Assembly: GCA_016302925.1 (NCBI GenBank)
Contig: JAEDMR010000024.1
Location: 1 to 16,179 of the forward strand
Reading direction: 5' to 3'
DNA length: 16,179 nt
Source: Bacillota bacterium
GTDB lineage: Bacteria; Bacillota; Clostridia; Peptostreptococcales; Anaerovoracaceae
Part shown: piece by piece, positions 1-5,445 of the stretch
Layout of the letters: each line of letters begins with the position of its first letter
How positions within the stretch are numbered: position 1 is the first letter of the stretch
Translations under genes and position numbers: made by a program
The notes under the pieces: model-generated
Seen by the model: only the letters and a program-made list of their open reading frames with translations
What the model was told of the DNA's origin: nothing
The model's database searches: none

Positions 1-41
1 CAGAGGACATATCAGTTGTAAACCAGCTAATAGGAAGATAA
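1..41 (+). CDS. Possible 3' end of an upstream gene (partial)
   Basis: Reading from base 3 gives the short C-terminal peptide EDISVVNQLIGR followed by TAA at 39-41. A strong rho-independent terminator begins six bases later, as expected after the last gene of a transcript. Another frame also stops early (TAA at 19-21), so the frame is a guess. Nothing can be said about function. Confidence 0.3.
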   Translation, partial: EDISVVNQLIGR

Positions 42-46
42 ACAAG

Positions 47-92
47 CAGAAGCATCCAAACTGTGAAAGGAACCTGGATGCTTCTGTTTTTT
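47..92 (+). terminator. Rho-independent terminator
   Basis: A perfect 12-bp stem (CAGAAGCATCCA at 47-58 with TGGATGCTTCTG at 75-86) closes a 16-nt loop and is followed directly by six T (87-92). Preceding A residues could pair with part of the T tract. It probably ends the transcript of the gene whose tail lies at the window start. Confidence 0.85.
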
Positions 93-161
93 GGGGGCAA
101 TTTACTTGCTCCATATTTTATGCTATTGTCCTTTTTTTGACGTGGATACAGTTTTAGATGT

Positions 162-187
162 AGGAAGAATTATAATTCTTCCTTTTT
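162..187. terminator. A+T-rich palindrome, terminator-like
   Basis: Bases 162-183 form a perfect 22-bp palindrome with half-site AGGAAGAATTA. It can fold as an 8-bp stem with a TTATAA loop, followed by five T (183-187), which resembles a weak intrinsic terminator on the plus strand. It could instead be an operator for the genes that follow. Its central TATAAT could serve as a -10, but no good -35 lies 16-18 bases upstream. Confidence 0.45.
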
Positions 188-205
188 CATCCCCAACATT
201 TGACC

Positions 206-232
206 GGTGAAATGTCCGTGCTATGAGAGGAT
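206..232 (+). repeat. Copy 1 of a repeated leader motif
   Basis: This segment (GGTGAAATGTCCGT then a TATGAGAGGAT-like half) recurs with few differences at 859-886. Both copies lie on the plus strand, one before and one after the sigma-like gene. The left edge overlaps a 20-bp near-palindrome at 196-215 (ACATTT ... AAATGT around ACCGGT). The motif may be a promoter or a regulator binding site; the sequence alone does not decide. Confidence 0.5.
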
Positions 233-247
233 GTTTCTCTTAGTCTA

Positions 248-385
248 ATGAATCAGGGATGGAATTATGCCGGGGATACGCACCTGGAAACCCGACGTGG
301 GGAAATACCCGTGACGAAAGATTTTGATGGAAAACGTTATTACCCATCGAATCGAATGGAGCACGGATATGACAACCAAAATTAA
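248..385 (+). CDS. Small hypothetical protein (45 aa)
   Basis: An ATG at 248 opens a 45-codon frame ending TAA at 383-385. The peptide is hydrophilic and coding-like, with the stretch RGEIPVTKDFDGKRYYPSNR in the middle. I cannot assign a function. It overlaps the start of the sigma-like gene (369) by 17 bases, an arrangement that would couple the two translationally. No clear Shine-Dalgarno sequence lies at the usual distance; GAGAGG at 224-229 is 18 bases upstream. It might therefore be the end of a longer decayed gene or a chance frame. The repeated motif at 206-232 lies just upstream. Confidence 0.4.
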   Translation: MNQGWNYAGDTHLETRRGEIPVTKDFDGKRYYPSNRMEHGYDNQN

Positions 386-782
386 ATATATTTTCATTAA
401 CGGTGATGTTCTGGAGGTTGAGGCCGAGGATCATTTTGCTGCTTATATTCTCATGGACAGGGTGCACGAGGAGAGTTCTGATCGAAAAGAAAGAAGACAT
501 AACTATAAAATCGAAGCGATGCACTATGAAGATGAGCGTTTTGCTTCCCAGTGGGGTAATCCGGAGAAGTTGGTGATTGCACATGAGGAGTATGAGGCGC
601 TTTCGAAAACGCTGGAAGGGTTGACATCAACACCGAAGCACAGGCTCATTTTGCGGCTGTCGGGAATTTCTTATCGGGAAATTGCCAGTCAGGAAAAAGT
701 GAACGTGAAGAGTGTCTTTGAATCCATTGAAGGAATCAGAAAAAAGCTGCAGGAGATCAGGAACTATACCATTGATGAGTAA
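369..782 (+). CDS. Sigma-70 region 4-like HTH regulator (137 aa)
   Basis: The protein has an N-terminal portion with YIFINGDVLEVEAEDHFAAY (residues 7-26), a charged middle, and a C-terminal helix-turn-helix. The C-terminal part (about 84-131, with LRLSGISYREIASQEKVNVK and a following recognition helix) reads like sigma-70 region 4, where ISYREIA is the first HTH helix. Small sigma-like proteins of this build are common in clostridial integrative elements and are thought to regulate element genes; no sigma region 2 is present, so it is unlikely to be a full sigma factor. I chose the ATG at 369 over the upstream one at 324 because GGAG (358-361) lies 7 bases before it. The gene overlaps a small upstream ORF by 17 bases and is followed 18 bases later by a strong terminator, so it ends its transcript. 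Its target is unknown; the repeated motif flanking it on both sides is the obvious candidate. Confidence 0.8.
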   Translation: MTTKIKYIFINGDVLEVEAEDHFAAYILMDRVHEESSDRKERRHNYKIEAMHYEDERFASQWGNPEKLVIAHEEYEALSKTLEGLTSTPKHRLILRLSGISYREIASQEKVNVKSVFESIEGIRKKLQEIRNYTIDE

Positions 783-799
783 ATCTGCATAAGTACATA

Positions 800-836
800 T
801 AATCGTCAGCTTGAAAAAAGTTGGCGATTATTTTTT
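800..836 (+). terminator. Rho-independent terminator of the sigma-like gene
   Basis: A 13-bp stem (800-812 with 818-830, two G-U pairs) closes a 5-nt A-rich loop and is followed by six T (831-836). It starts 18 bases after the stop codon of the sigma-like gene. Confidence 0.88.
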
Positions 837-858
837 GAAATGGGACCCAACAAACGCA

Positions 859-886
859 GGTGAAAATGTCCGTATAGTGAGGGGAT
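859..886 (+). repeat. Copy 2 of the repeated leader motif
   Basis: GGTGAAAATGTCCGT followed by a TAGTGAGGGGAT half repeats the motif at 206-232 with one inserted base and about five substitutions. It lies 77 bases after the sigma-like gene and just past its terminator, so it may begin a new transcription unit. A 23-codon frame (898-969) follows, but I do not call it as a gene. Confidence 0.5.
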
Positions 887-929
887 TCATTTCAGCATGG
901 ATTTCCTTCACTGGACTTTGAAAACCGCA

Positions 930-1260
930 TACCATTTATCAGGTACGTTCCCGGTGCTGTCGCGATGAGCGTGAGCACGTCAGCCGGTGCGCCATGACCT
1001 TTTTCGGAAGTTCACTGCAGGACATCTGCAGGGGCGTCCGGGAAGCGAGCGATTCTTTCCGGGCTGTAAAAATCGGCTGGCAGCCGATTCTGCCGCAACA
1101 GGCATCGAGGATAATGATACTCCTGCTCAGCCACAGCCCCGCATGGCGGGATCACGCAATGGGAGCAGCTTATAGAAAAAGGGGATCTGCACCGGTGAAA
1201 GCCCGGATACAGGTCCCGTGGAGCCGGAAGCCGACGGCCGCTTGGTAAATATTTTTTTCT
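930..1260 (+). ncRNA. Highly structured non-coding region, identity unknown
   Basis: No convincing gene lies between 783 and 1316. Short frames in 987-1293 have odd composition and no start signals. The sequence is dense in potential hairpins: CTGCAG 1015-1020 with 1026-1031; a 9-bp stem 1036-1044 with 1056-1064; AATCGGCT 1071-1078 with 1082-1089; CTGCTC 1123-1128 with 1163-1168 enclosing CCCGC 1138-1142 with GCGGG 1146-1150; and GGGATCTG 1182-1189 with CAGGTCCC 1210-1217 enclosing CCGG 1192-1195 with CCGG 1203-1206. The last module, an A-tract then GGGG, an inner GGTGAAA and a closing CCC, looks like the core of a cobalamin riboswitch, but the downstream peripheral helix and B12 box are missing. 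A T-rich run at 1250-1258 may end the RNA. It could be a regulatory RNA, a degenerate riboswitch, an intron remnant or a transfer-origin region. Confidence 0.4.
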
Positions 1261-1276
1261 TACTGGACATGCAAAA

Positions 1277-1299
1277 ATGAAATCGAATTTCATAAATTC
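1277..1299. repeat. Two overlapping inverted repeats
   Basis: ATGAAAT (1277-1283) pairs with ATTTCAT (1287-1293), and GAATTT (1285-1290) pairs with AAATTC (1294-1299). The two hairpins share bases and exclude each other. They lie 18 bases upstream of the GTG start at 1317, so they could be an operator or a switch in the leader, but both are A+T-rich and short. Confidence 0.3.
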
Positions 1300-1316
1300 A
1301 GTCAGGGGGTGATTCT

Positions 1317-1490
1317 GTGGGAAAAATCAGTCATCTGAAGACGGAAAATGAAGTTGAGATGAGCAAGAAGTATGACAGAGATTTTTATAAACTGTATGAG
1401 CAGGCCATCTTACAGGAACTGAAAGAAAGGGGCGTGATTGATGATTACCAGCTGCAGCTATGCCGGAATAAACTATATGAAAAAGAATAG
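1317..1490 (+). CDS. Small hypothetical element protein (57 aa, GTG start)
   Basis: A GTG at 1317 opens a 57-codon frame ending TAG at 1488-1490. A purine-rich GGGGG at 1304-1308 sits about 8 bases upstream, a good ribosome binding site that supports the start. The peptide is short and helical, rich in Lys and Glu, with YDRDFYKLYEQAILQELKER in the middle and a C-terminal segment GVIDDYQLQLCRNKLYEKE. That ending resembles the short SHOCT-like helical hairpins found at the C-termini of many small bacterial proteins. No membrane segment or signal peptide is visible. It lies 86 bases upstream of the recombinase on the same strand, so it may act with it, for example as an accessory factor, but this is only suggested by position. 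Confidence 0.6.
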   Translation: MGKISHLKTENEVEMSKKYDRDFYKLYEQAILQELKERGVIDDYQLQLCRNKLYEKE

Positions 1491-1524
1491 ATCTGTCAAG
1501 ACTGCGAATTTTGAATTCACACCT

Positions 1525-1553
1525 TGGACAAATGGAATGACGGTGGATAGAAT
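1525..1553 (+). promoter_or_regulatory. Candidate sigma-A-type promoter of the recombinase
   Basis: TGGACA (1525-1530) and TAGAAT (1548-1553) are separated by 17 bases, each matching 5 of 6 consensus positions. Transcription would begin near 1560, just ahead of the AGGAGG at 1561-1566. If used, it would make the recombinase vegetatively expressed rather than purely sporulation-controlled. Confidence 0.45.
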
Positions 1554-1576
1554 AATGTGTAGGAGGAGAAACGAAT

Positions 1577-3238
1577 ATGTTAAGAGCAGCAGCATACTGT
1601 CGCGTGTCCACCGACAATGATGATCAGGCCCATTCATATGAAAGCCAGAAAAGATACTTTGCAGAATATATAAACAGAGAACCAGAAATGGAACTTACGG
1701 AAATATACGCAGATGAGGGAATTTCGGGAACTTCGACAAAGAAAAGAGCTGCGTTTAACCGCATGATTTCGGACGCACAGCTTGGAAAGTTTGATGTGAT
1801 TCTTACGAAGGAAGTCAGCAGGTTTGCGAGGAATACGGTTGACACGCTGCAGTTTACCCGGCAGCTGAAGGCTCTGGGAATTGGTGTGAGATTTATGAAT
1901 GATGGTATTAATACCATGGAACCGGATGCGGAACTCAGACTTTCTATTATGGGCAGTCTGGCGCAGGAAGAAAGCAGGAAGACTTCTGCACGGGTGAAAT
2001 GGGGGCAGACCCGACGCATGGAACAGGGGGTTGTCTTTGGACGATCCATGCTTGGATATGATGTGGAAAATGGTGAACTGACGGTTGAACCGGAAGGGGC
2101 AGAAATTGTGAAACTGATTTTTCACAAATATGTGAACGAAAGAAAAGGAACCTCGGTGATTGCCAGAGAACTGAGAGAAGCCGGATACAAGTCATATCGC
2201 GGGGAGATAAACTGGTCAAACACATCGATTCTTCGGATTTTGCGAAATGAAAAGTATTGCGGTGATCTGCTTCAGAAAAAAACTTACACACCGGATTATC
2301 TGACCCATGAGAAAAAATACAACCGGGGTGCCGAAGAAAAGGTATTCATTGAAAACCACCATGAACCCATCATCAGCAAAGAACTCTGGATGGAGGCACA
2401 GCGTGAAATTGCGCGGAGAAATCGTGATGGGAAGCTGGGAGAATGTCACGGCAACCGGTATCTGATGTCCGGAAAAATAAAATGCAGCTGCTGTGGAAAA
2501 AGTTTTGTCGCCAATAAAAAGAAACGGAAAGACGGTTCATCATACAGGGTGTGGCGATGCTGTACTGCAACCCGGGACGGATACAAGCACGAAGACCAGT
2601 GGGGAAACACTGTCGGCTGCGATATCGGTTATCAGATCAGGGATGAACTCTGCAGGGAAGCGCTTATGAAATCAATTCTCTCTCTGAAAATGAATAAAGA
2701 GAAGGTGATGAAGGAGGTTGCCGAAATTGTCACAAATGTAATTCAGATGACAGAAAACAGGGAGTATCACAGTACAGAGTCCCTGAAGAAGACGTTGCAT
2801 GAGACAGAAGAAAAAAAGAAACGTGTGCTGGATGCATTCTTTTCGGGAGATATTTCCAAGAGCGATCTGGCAATGATGAATCAGGAATATGAGAAAAAGA
2901 TAAAAGAATTGATGGAACAGATTGACCTTGCAAAAAAGCGGTCAAATCTGGATTATGATGTAAATACAATAGAAGCTGATGTGAGGAAGCACATCAATGC
3001 TATCGTAACCTGCCGGGCAGAAAACGATTTTTTTTACGGAAGTTTGCTCGACCATATCACTGTATACCCTGAGAAACGGTTAGTGGTCCATCTGAAACTG
3101 CTGCCGACAGAATGGTGGTACATGATTGACGGATTATCTGAGGTCACACGAAAGATGAAGTCTTCCGAAACGGTTCACGAACACGATATACCGACGTCCG
3201 TCAGTACGCCGGCCACTTCCCGGTACGGCATGGAGTAA
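1577..3238 (+). CDS. Large serine recombinase (553 aa) of the element
   Basis: This is a large serine site-specific recombinase that integrates and excises the element. The N-terminal resolvase domain (about 1-150) carries YCRVSTD with nucleophile Ser11 and the arginines of SRFARN (Arg82, Arg85). A recombinase domain follows (about 155-280, including SMLGYDVENG and ILRNEKYCGD). A zinc beta-ribbon comes next, with Cys303, Cys306, Cys328/329 and Cys348, then a Lys/Glu-rich coiled coil (about 400-455) and a C-terminal segment. The start at 1577 has AGGAGG at 1561-1566, ten bases upstream. Length and all catalytic parts look intact. The odd feature is the end: residues 539-553 (PTSVSTPATSRYGME) and the stop codon are read from antisense cotJC DNA, so the tail exists only in the integrated state and must differ after excision. 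Nearest relatives by memory are recombinases of clostridial integrative elements. Confidence 0.95.
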   Translation: MLRAAAYCRVSTDNDDQAHSYESQKRYFAEYINREPEMELTEIYADEGISGTSTKKRAAFNRMISDAQLGKFDVILTKEVSRFARNTVDTLQFTRQLKALGIGVRFMNDGINTMEPDAELRLSIMGSLAQEESRKTSARVKWGQTRRMEQGVVFGRSMLGYDVENGELTVEPEGAEIVKLIFHKYVNERKGTSVIARELREAGYKSYRGEINWSNTSILRILRNEKYCGDLLQKKTYTPDYLTHEKKYNRGAEEKVFIENHHEPIISKELWMEAQREIARRNRDGKLGECHGNRYLMSGKIKCSCCGKSFVANKKKRKDGSSYRVWRCCTATRDGYKHEDQWGNTVGCDIGYQIRDELCREALMKSILSLKMNKEKVMKEVAEIVTNVIQMTENREYHSTESLKKTLHETEEKKKRVLDAFFSGDISKSDLAMMNQEYEKKIKELMEQIDLAKKRSNLDYDVNTIEADVRKHINAIVTCRAENDFFYGSLLDHITVYPEKRLVVHLKLLPTEWWYMIDGLSEVTRKMKSSETVHEHDIPTSVSTPATSRYGME

Positions 3239-3375
3239 CGCTGAGACAGGTAACGGAGCGAAGCGCCAATTTCACCGTCCGGACCTCCATACTGGCTGAT
3301 GATAAACTTTGCCAGTGCCGGATTCGGGTTCTTGATATTGACCGGAAACTGCAGTCTTTTTTCATATTGCCACAT
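3175..3375 (-). pseudogene. cotJC: cotJC 5' part, interrupted by the element
   Basis: CotJC is a manganese-catalase-family protein of the spore coat, normally around 190 aa. Here the frame starts MWQYEKRLQFPVNIKN and runs through SQYGGPDGEIGASLRYLSQR, then leaves the family sequence after residue 62 (VLTDVG) and stops after 66 residues, with four residues coming from the element. Glu35, equivalent to the first manganese ligand of the family, is retained, but the E-x-x-H ligand motif expected right after the break and all later ligands are lost, so the fragment cannot form the di-manganese site. GGAGG at 3386-3390 lies about 10 bases before the ATG (3375), and the start lies 5 bases after the cotJB stop. 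It is functional only if the element is excised precisely; otherwise it is dead. Which applies is not visible here. Confidence 0.92.
3184..3196. other. Element/cotJC junction (attachment site arm)
   Basis: On the minus strand CotJC reads normally through T-D-V-G, whose Gly codon is 3190-3192, and then runs into I-S-C-S and TGA (3175-3177). In the CotJC family this position is followed by a Glu-Glu-Leu-Ala-His motif, so the break falls within a few bases of 3190. The true crossover dinucleotide cannot be fixed without the other junction or an uninterrupted relative. Confidence 0.75.
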
Positions 3376-3380
3376 ACGCG

Positions 3381-3629
3381 CTAATCCTCCATTTCCCAGG
3401 GCCACGGCGTCTGGACCCAGGCCCAGCCCTGTGTAGTGTCTGCATCATCGGCAACCAGAGGTCCGAACTGGCTTTCATAGTCTGCCGCAGCTTCTGCAAA
3501 TTCCTGCTGAAACTGTCTGAAAAGGTCCAGGGCCATCTGGTTTGTGGGATGGGTGTCGAGAAACAGGTTCAGATCATACAGAACGAAGTCTGCTTCCTGC
3601 ACGCGCCGCAGTGCTTCTTCTCTTGTCAT
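3381..3629 (-). CDS. cotJB: Spore coat protein CotJB (82 aa)
   Basis: CotJB is the small middle protein of the cotJ operon, made in the mother cell and incorporated in the spore coat with CotJA and CotJC. Family marks are LNLFLDTHPTNQMAL (residues 20-34), YESQFGPL (51-58), and the Trp-rich end GWAWVQTPWPWE. The ATG at 3629 overlaps the stop of cotJA in an ATGA arrangement and is preceded by GGAGGG, so a longer in-frame start upstream is rejected. Length is usual for the family. The protein itself appears intact, but its partner gene cotJC, 5 bases downstream, is interrupted. Confidence 0.93.
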   Translation of the reverse strand: MTREEALRRVQEADFVLYDLNLFLDTHPTNQMALDLFRQFQQEFAEAAADYESQFGPLVADDADTTQGWAWVQTPWPWEMED

Positions 3630-4012
3630 GGCTGCATCCCTCCTCTTCCTCTGCGTTCTGTCATTGCGGTGATACCTTCGAAAGGCAGATCCAGTTCCGG
3701 GAAAAGGGTACCCCGCATCAGAGCGGTGTCCTGCGGATAGGTGGTTTTCCACTGCTGCATCGGTGTGTAAGTCATAGCGATGGGAAGACTCCCCAGAAGT
3801 CTTGCGTCAAATCCGGAAGCCTCAGAGCCGGGAGGCATGGAAGGGCCTGACGACTGCGGCGGCCGGGCGGGTGGATTTTGTCCGGAAGGCGGTCTGGAAG
3901 GTGACTGGGCAGGCGGCCGGGCCGGAGGACGGGACGGACCTGCTGTGCCGGGCATGCAGCCCGGTGTGCCGCCGATGGTGATCGGCATGCCGATATAAGG
4001 TTCTCTTATCAA
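3626..4012 (-). CDS. cotJA: Spore coat associated protein CotJA (128 aa, TTG start)
   Basis: The C-terminal part (about residues 75-112) has the CotJA core: LPIAMTYTPMQQWKT followed by MRGTLFPELDLPF. It is needed with CotJB and CotJC in the coat. I chose a TTG at 4010-4012 because AAGGAG lies 7 bases upstream and the peptide then begins MIREPYIGMPITIGG; the ATG at 4117 would add 35 residues of poor composition. The middle (about 22-62) is an unusual Pro/Ser/Arg-rich linker with repeated RPP and SRPP units, which makes the protein longer than the roughly 80-aa relatives I know. It heads the minus-strand operon cotJA-cotJB-cotJC. A sigma-E promoter would be expected but I see only a partial -10-like CATATTAT (minus strand, 4046-4053). 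Confidence 0.88.
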   Translation of the reverse strand: MIREPYIGMPITIGGTPGCMPGTAGPSRPPARPPAQSPSRPPSGQNPPARPPQSSGPSMPPGSEASGFDARLLGSLPIAMTYTPMQQWKTTYPQDTALMRGTLFPELDLPFEGITAMTERRGRGGMQP

Positions 4013-4070
4013 AATAAAGCTCCTTTCTAAACAGGATTCAGTTATATAATATGAGGAAAGAGGAAAAGGC

Positions 4071-4102
4071 GTTCCTGTTTGCTTCTGTTTGCTTCTGTTT
4101 GC
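4071..4102. repeat. 10-bp tandem repeat, about three copies
   Basis: GCTTCTGTTT is repeated exactly at 4081-4090 and 4091-4100, with a two-mismatch copy at 4071-4080 and a partial GC afterwards. It lies between the cotJA start and the kinase promoter. Its 10-bp period puts the repeats on the same face of the helix. Confidence 0.7.
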
Positions 4103-4137
4103 ACCACGCAGTTTCACGGAGAAAAGGCGAAAAACTC

Positions 4138-4166
4138 TTGAAAAAACAGCTGGGTTTCACTATGAT
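4138..4166 (+). promoter_or_regulatory. Candidate sigma-A promoter for the two-component genes
   Basis: TTGAAA (4138-4143) and TATGAT (4161-4166) are separated by exactly 17 bases, close to consensus. Transcription would start near 4173 and give a leader of about 105 bases before the kinase ATG at 4279. Confidence 0.6.
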
Positions 4167-4223
4167 AGTAGGTGAAAAAGCAGGTGAAAAGAGAAAACAA
4201 AAAACTGTCGAAAAAACTGCATT

Positions 4224-4250
4224 TTAACGCCATCTTAACCGAGTTATGGT
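4224..4250 (+). promoter_or_regulatory. Direct repeat plus -10, possible response-regulator site
   Basis: TTAAC occurs at 4224-4228 and again at 4235-4239, a spacing of 11 bases. That is the spacing used by OmpR/PhoB-family regulators on tandem half-sites. A TATGGT at 4245-4250 could be the -10 of an activator-dependent promoter with the repeats over the -35. The downstream regulator is of this family, so autoregulation is plausible but inferred. Confidence 0.4.
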
Positions 4251-4278
4251 ATATCATATATCTGAGAGGGGAAGAAAC

Positions 4279-5442
4279 ATGGATATAAAAAATGAGACGC
4301 AGAAGGAAACCCGGAATAACAGAAGACAGGACTACAGGAAATACCTGTCCCAGTCGGCTACCAGAGAAACGATGCAGAAGGATCACCAGAGAAACTGCAC
4401 CATCTTTCTCGGCATGTTTCTGCTGGCAACCGGTATTTCTTTTGTATTCAACCAGATTGCGTCGGATCCGTCGCTGAACATCGCCATGGTATATGTCCTG
4501 GGGCTGTTCATGGTTGCCAGACATACCGATGGATATCTGTTCGGTCTGCTTTTTGCCATCTGCAGCGTAATCAGTGTAAACTATTTCTTTACGGTTCCCT
4601 ACAGGAACCTGAATTTTACCATGGAGGGCTATCAGGTCACTTTTGCAGGCATGCTGATCATCGCCATGATTACCTCGGCCATGACGACTCACATGAAGGA
4701 GCAGGCGGCGGCTCTGGCGGAACAGGAAAAGCAGCTGATGGAGGCGCAGAAGGAAAAAATGCGTGCCAATCTGCTGCGGGCGGTCTCCCATGATCTCAGA
4801 ACGCCGCTGACCGGAATCATCGGCAACAGCGCTTCCTATCTGGAGATGGAAGAACAGTTTTCCAGAGAGGAAAAAATTGCCCTGGTGGAGCACATTCAGG
4901 ATGATGCCAACTGGCTTCTGAACATGGTGGAGAACCTTTTGTCTGTTACCCGGATTGATAACGAAACGGCCAGGGTGAACAAGTCCTATGAAGCGGTGGA
5001 CGAGGTGGTTGCCTCTTCCACAGCCAGATTCCGCAAACGCTTCCCGGAAGCGGAGGTAAAGGTACGTGTACCGGATGATGTGGTGATGGTCATGATGGAT
5101 GCCATGCTCATTGAGCAGGTCATCATCAATATCCTGCAGAATGCACAGCTTCATGCTCACACGAAAAAGCCCATCGAACTGTTCGTCGAGGAAGACGAGC
5201 AATTCGTCTGGTTCCACATCCGTGACTACGGCGAGGGCATCGATGAAAGCAAGCTGAAGTCTATTTTTGATGGAGAGGGATACAGGGAGATGTCCCGGGA
5301 GACAGATTCATATAAAGGTATGGGGATCGGCCTTTCCATCTGCAAGACCATTGTAGCTGCCCACGGGGGCATGATTGGAGCGTTGAATCATGACGATGGA
5401 GCGGAATTTTATTTTTCCCTTCCGAAGGAAATGGAGGCGTAG
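4279..5442 (+). CDS. KdpD-like membrane sensor histidine kinase, short form (387 aa)
   Basis: The first 40 residues are charged and cytoplasmic. Four membrane segments follow (about 41-60, 66-83, 85-105, 118-139), with the VNYFFTVPYRNLNFTM linker typical of the KdpD-type DUF4118 sensor region. Then come a short coiled linker, the HisKA domain with phospho-accepting His171 (AVSHDLRTPL), and an ATPase domain with N-box Asn284/Asn288, G1 DYGEG (316-320) and G2 GMGIGLS (347-353). Full KdpD proteins have an N-terminal KdpD plus universal-stress-protein region; it is absent here, and no kdpFABC genes are visible in the window. The ATG at 4279 is preferred to the one at 4246 because an AGGGGAAG lies 5-12 bases upstream. 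The stop is 3 bases before the regulator gene, so the two form an operon. The signal is unknown; potassium or turgor is the family precedent. Confidence 0.9.
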   Translation: MDIKNETQKETRNNRRQDYRKYLSQSATRETMQKDHQRNCTIFLGMFLLATGISFVFNQIASDPSLNIAMVYVLGLFMVARHTDGYLFGLLFAICSVISVNYFFTVPYRNLNFTMEGYQVTFAGMLIIAMITSAMTTHMKEQAAALAEQEKQLMEAQKEKMRANLLRAVSHDLRTPLTGIIGNSASYLEMEEQFSREEKIALVEHIQDDANWLLNMVENLLSVTRIDNETARVNKSYEAVDEVVASSTARFRKRFPEAEVKVRVPDDVVMVMMDAMLIEQVIINILQNAQLHAHTKKPIELFVEEDEQFVWFHIRDYGEGIDESKLKSIFDGEGYREMSRETDSYKGMGIGLSICKTIVAAHGGMIGALNHDDGAEFYFSLPKEMEA

Positions 5443-5445
5443 GAA

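Larger units (their letters stand above)
1..3190 (+). mobile_element. Right end of an integrative element inserted in cotJC
   Basis: A large serine recombinase (1577-3238) sits at the very edge of this segment. Immediately beyond about 3190 the sequence becomes antisense cotJC, part of an otherwise ordinary cotJABC operon. The segment is visibly richer in A+T than the sequence to its right. It also carries a sigma-like regulator typical of clostridial integrative elements. The missing 3' part of cotJC is not found in bases 1-3190 on either strand, so the left end of the element lies outside the window and its full size and cargo are unknown. No relaxase or conjugation gene is visible here, so conjugative, mobilisable and purely integrative elements cannot be told apart. 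The boundary is placed from the CotJC reading frame and is uncertain by a few bases. Confidence 0.85.

Noticed and set aside
324..368. Longer start (ATG 324) for the sigma-like gene
   Set aside because: No ribosome binding site at proper distance, while ATG 369 has GGAG seven bases upstream.
898..969. 23-codon frame after the second repeated motif (MDFLHWTLKTAYHLSG start)
   Set aside because: Very short, with the nearest GAGGGG 13 bases upstream. It could be a decayed gene end, but the evidence is too thin to list.
991..1000. GTGCGCC, like the 5' end of a group II intron
   Set aside because: No domain V/VI sequence or reverse transcriptase follows, and the match is only seven bases.
1177..1217. 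Cobalamin riboswitch
   Set aside because: Only the core-like stem and GGTGAAA are present; the peripheral helix and the final B12 box are missing and no B12 gene follows. Kept only as a resemblance.
1..1500. Search for the missing 3' part of cotJC, which would close the element within the window
   Set aside because: No minus- or plus-strand frame here resembles the later part of a CotJC or manganese-catalase protein.
4045..4053. TATAAT on the plus strand and CATATTAT on the minus strand as promoters
   Set aside because: No acceptable -35 for either; the minus-strand site matches only part of the sigma-E -10 and lacks the matching upstream element.
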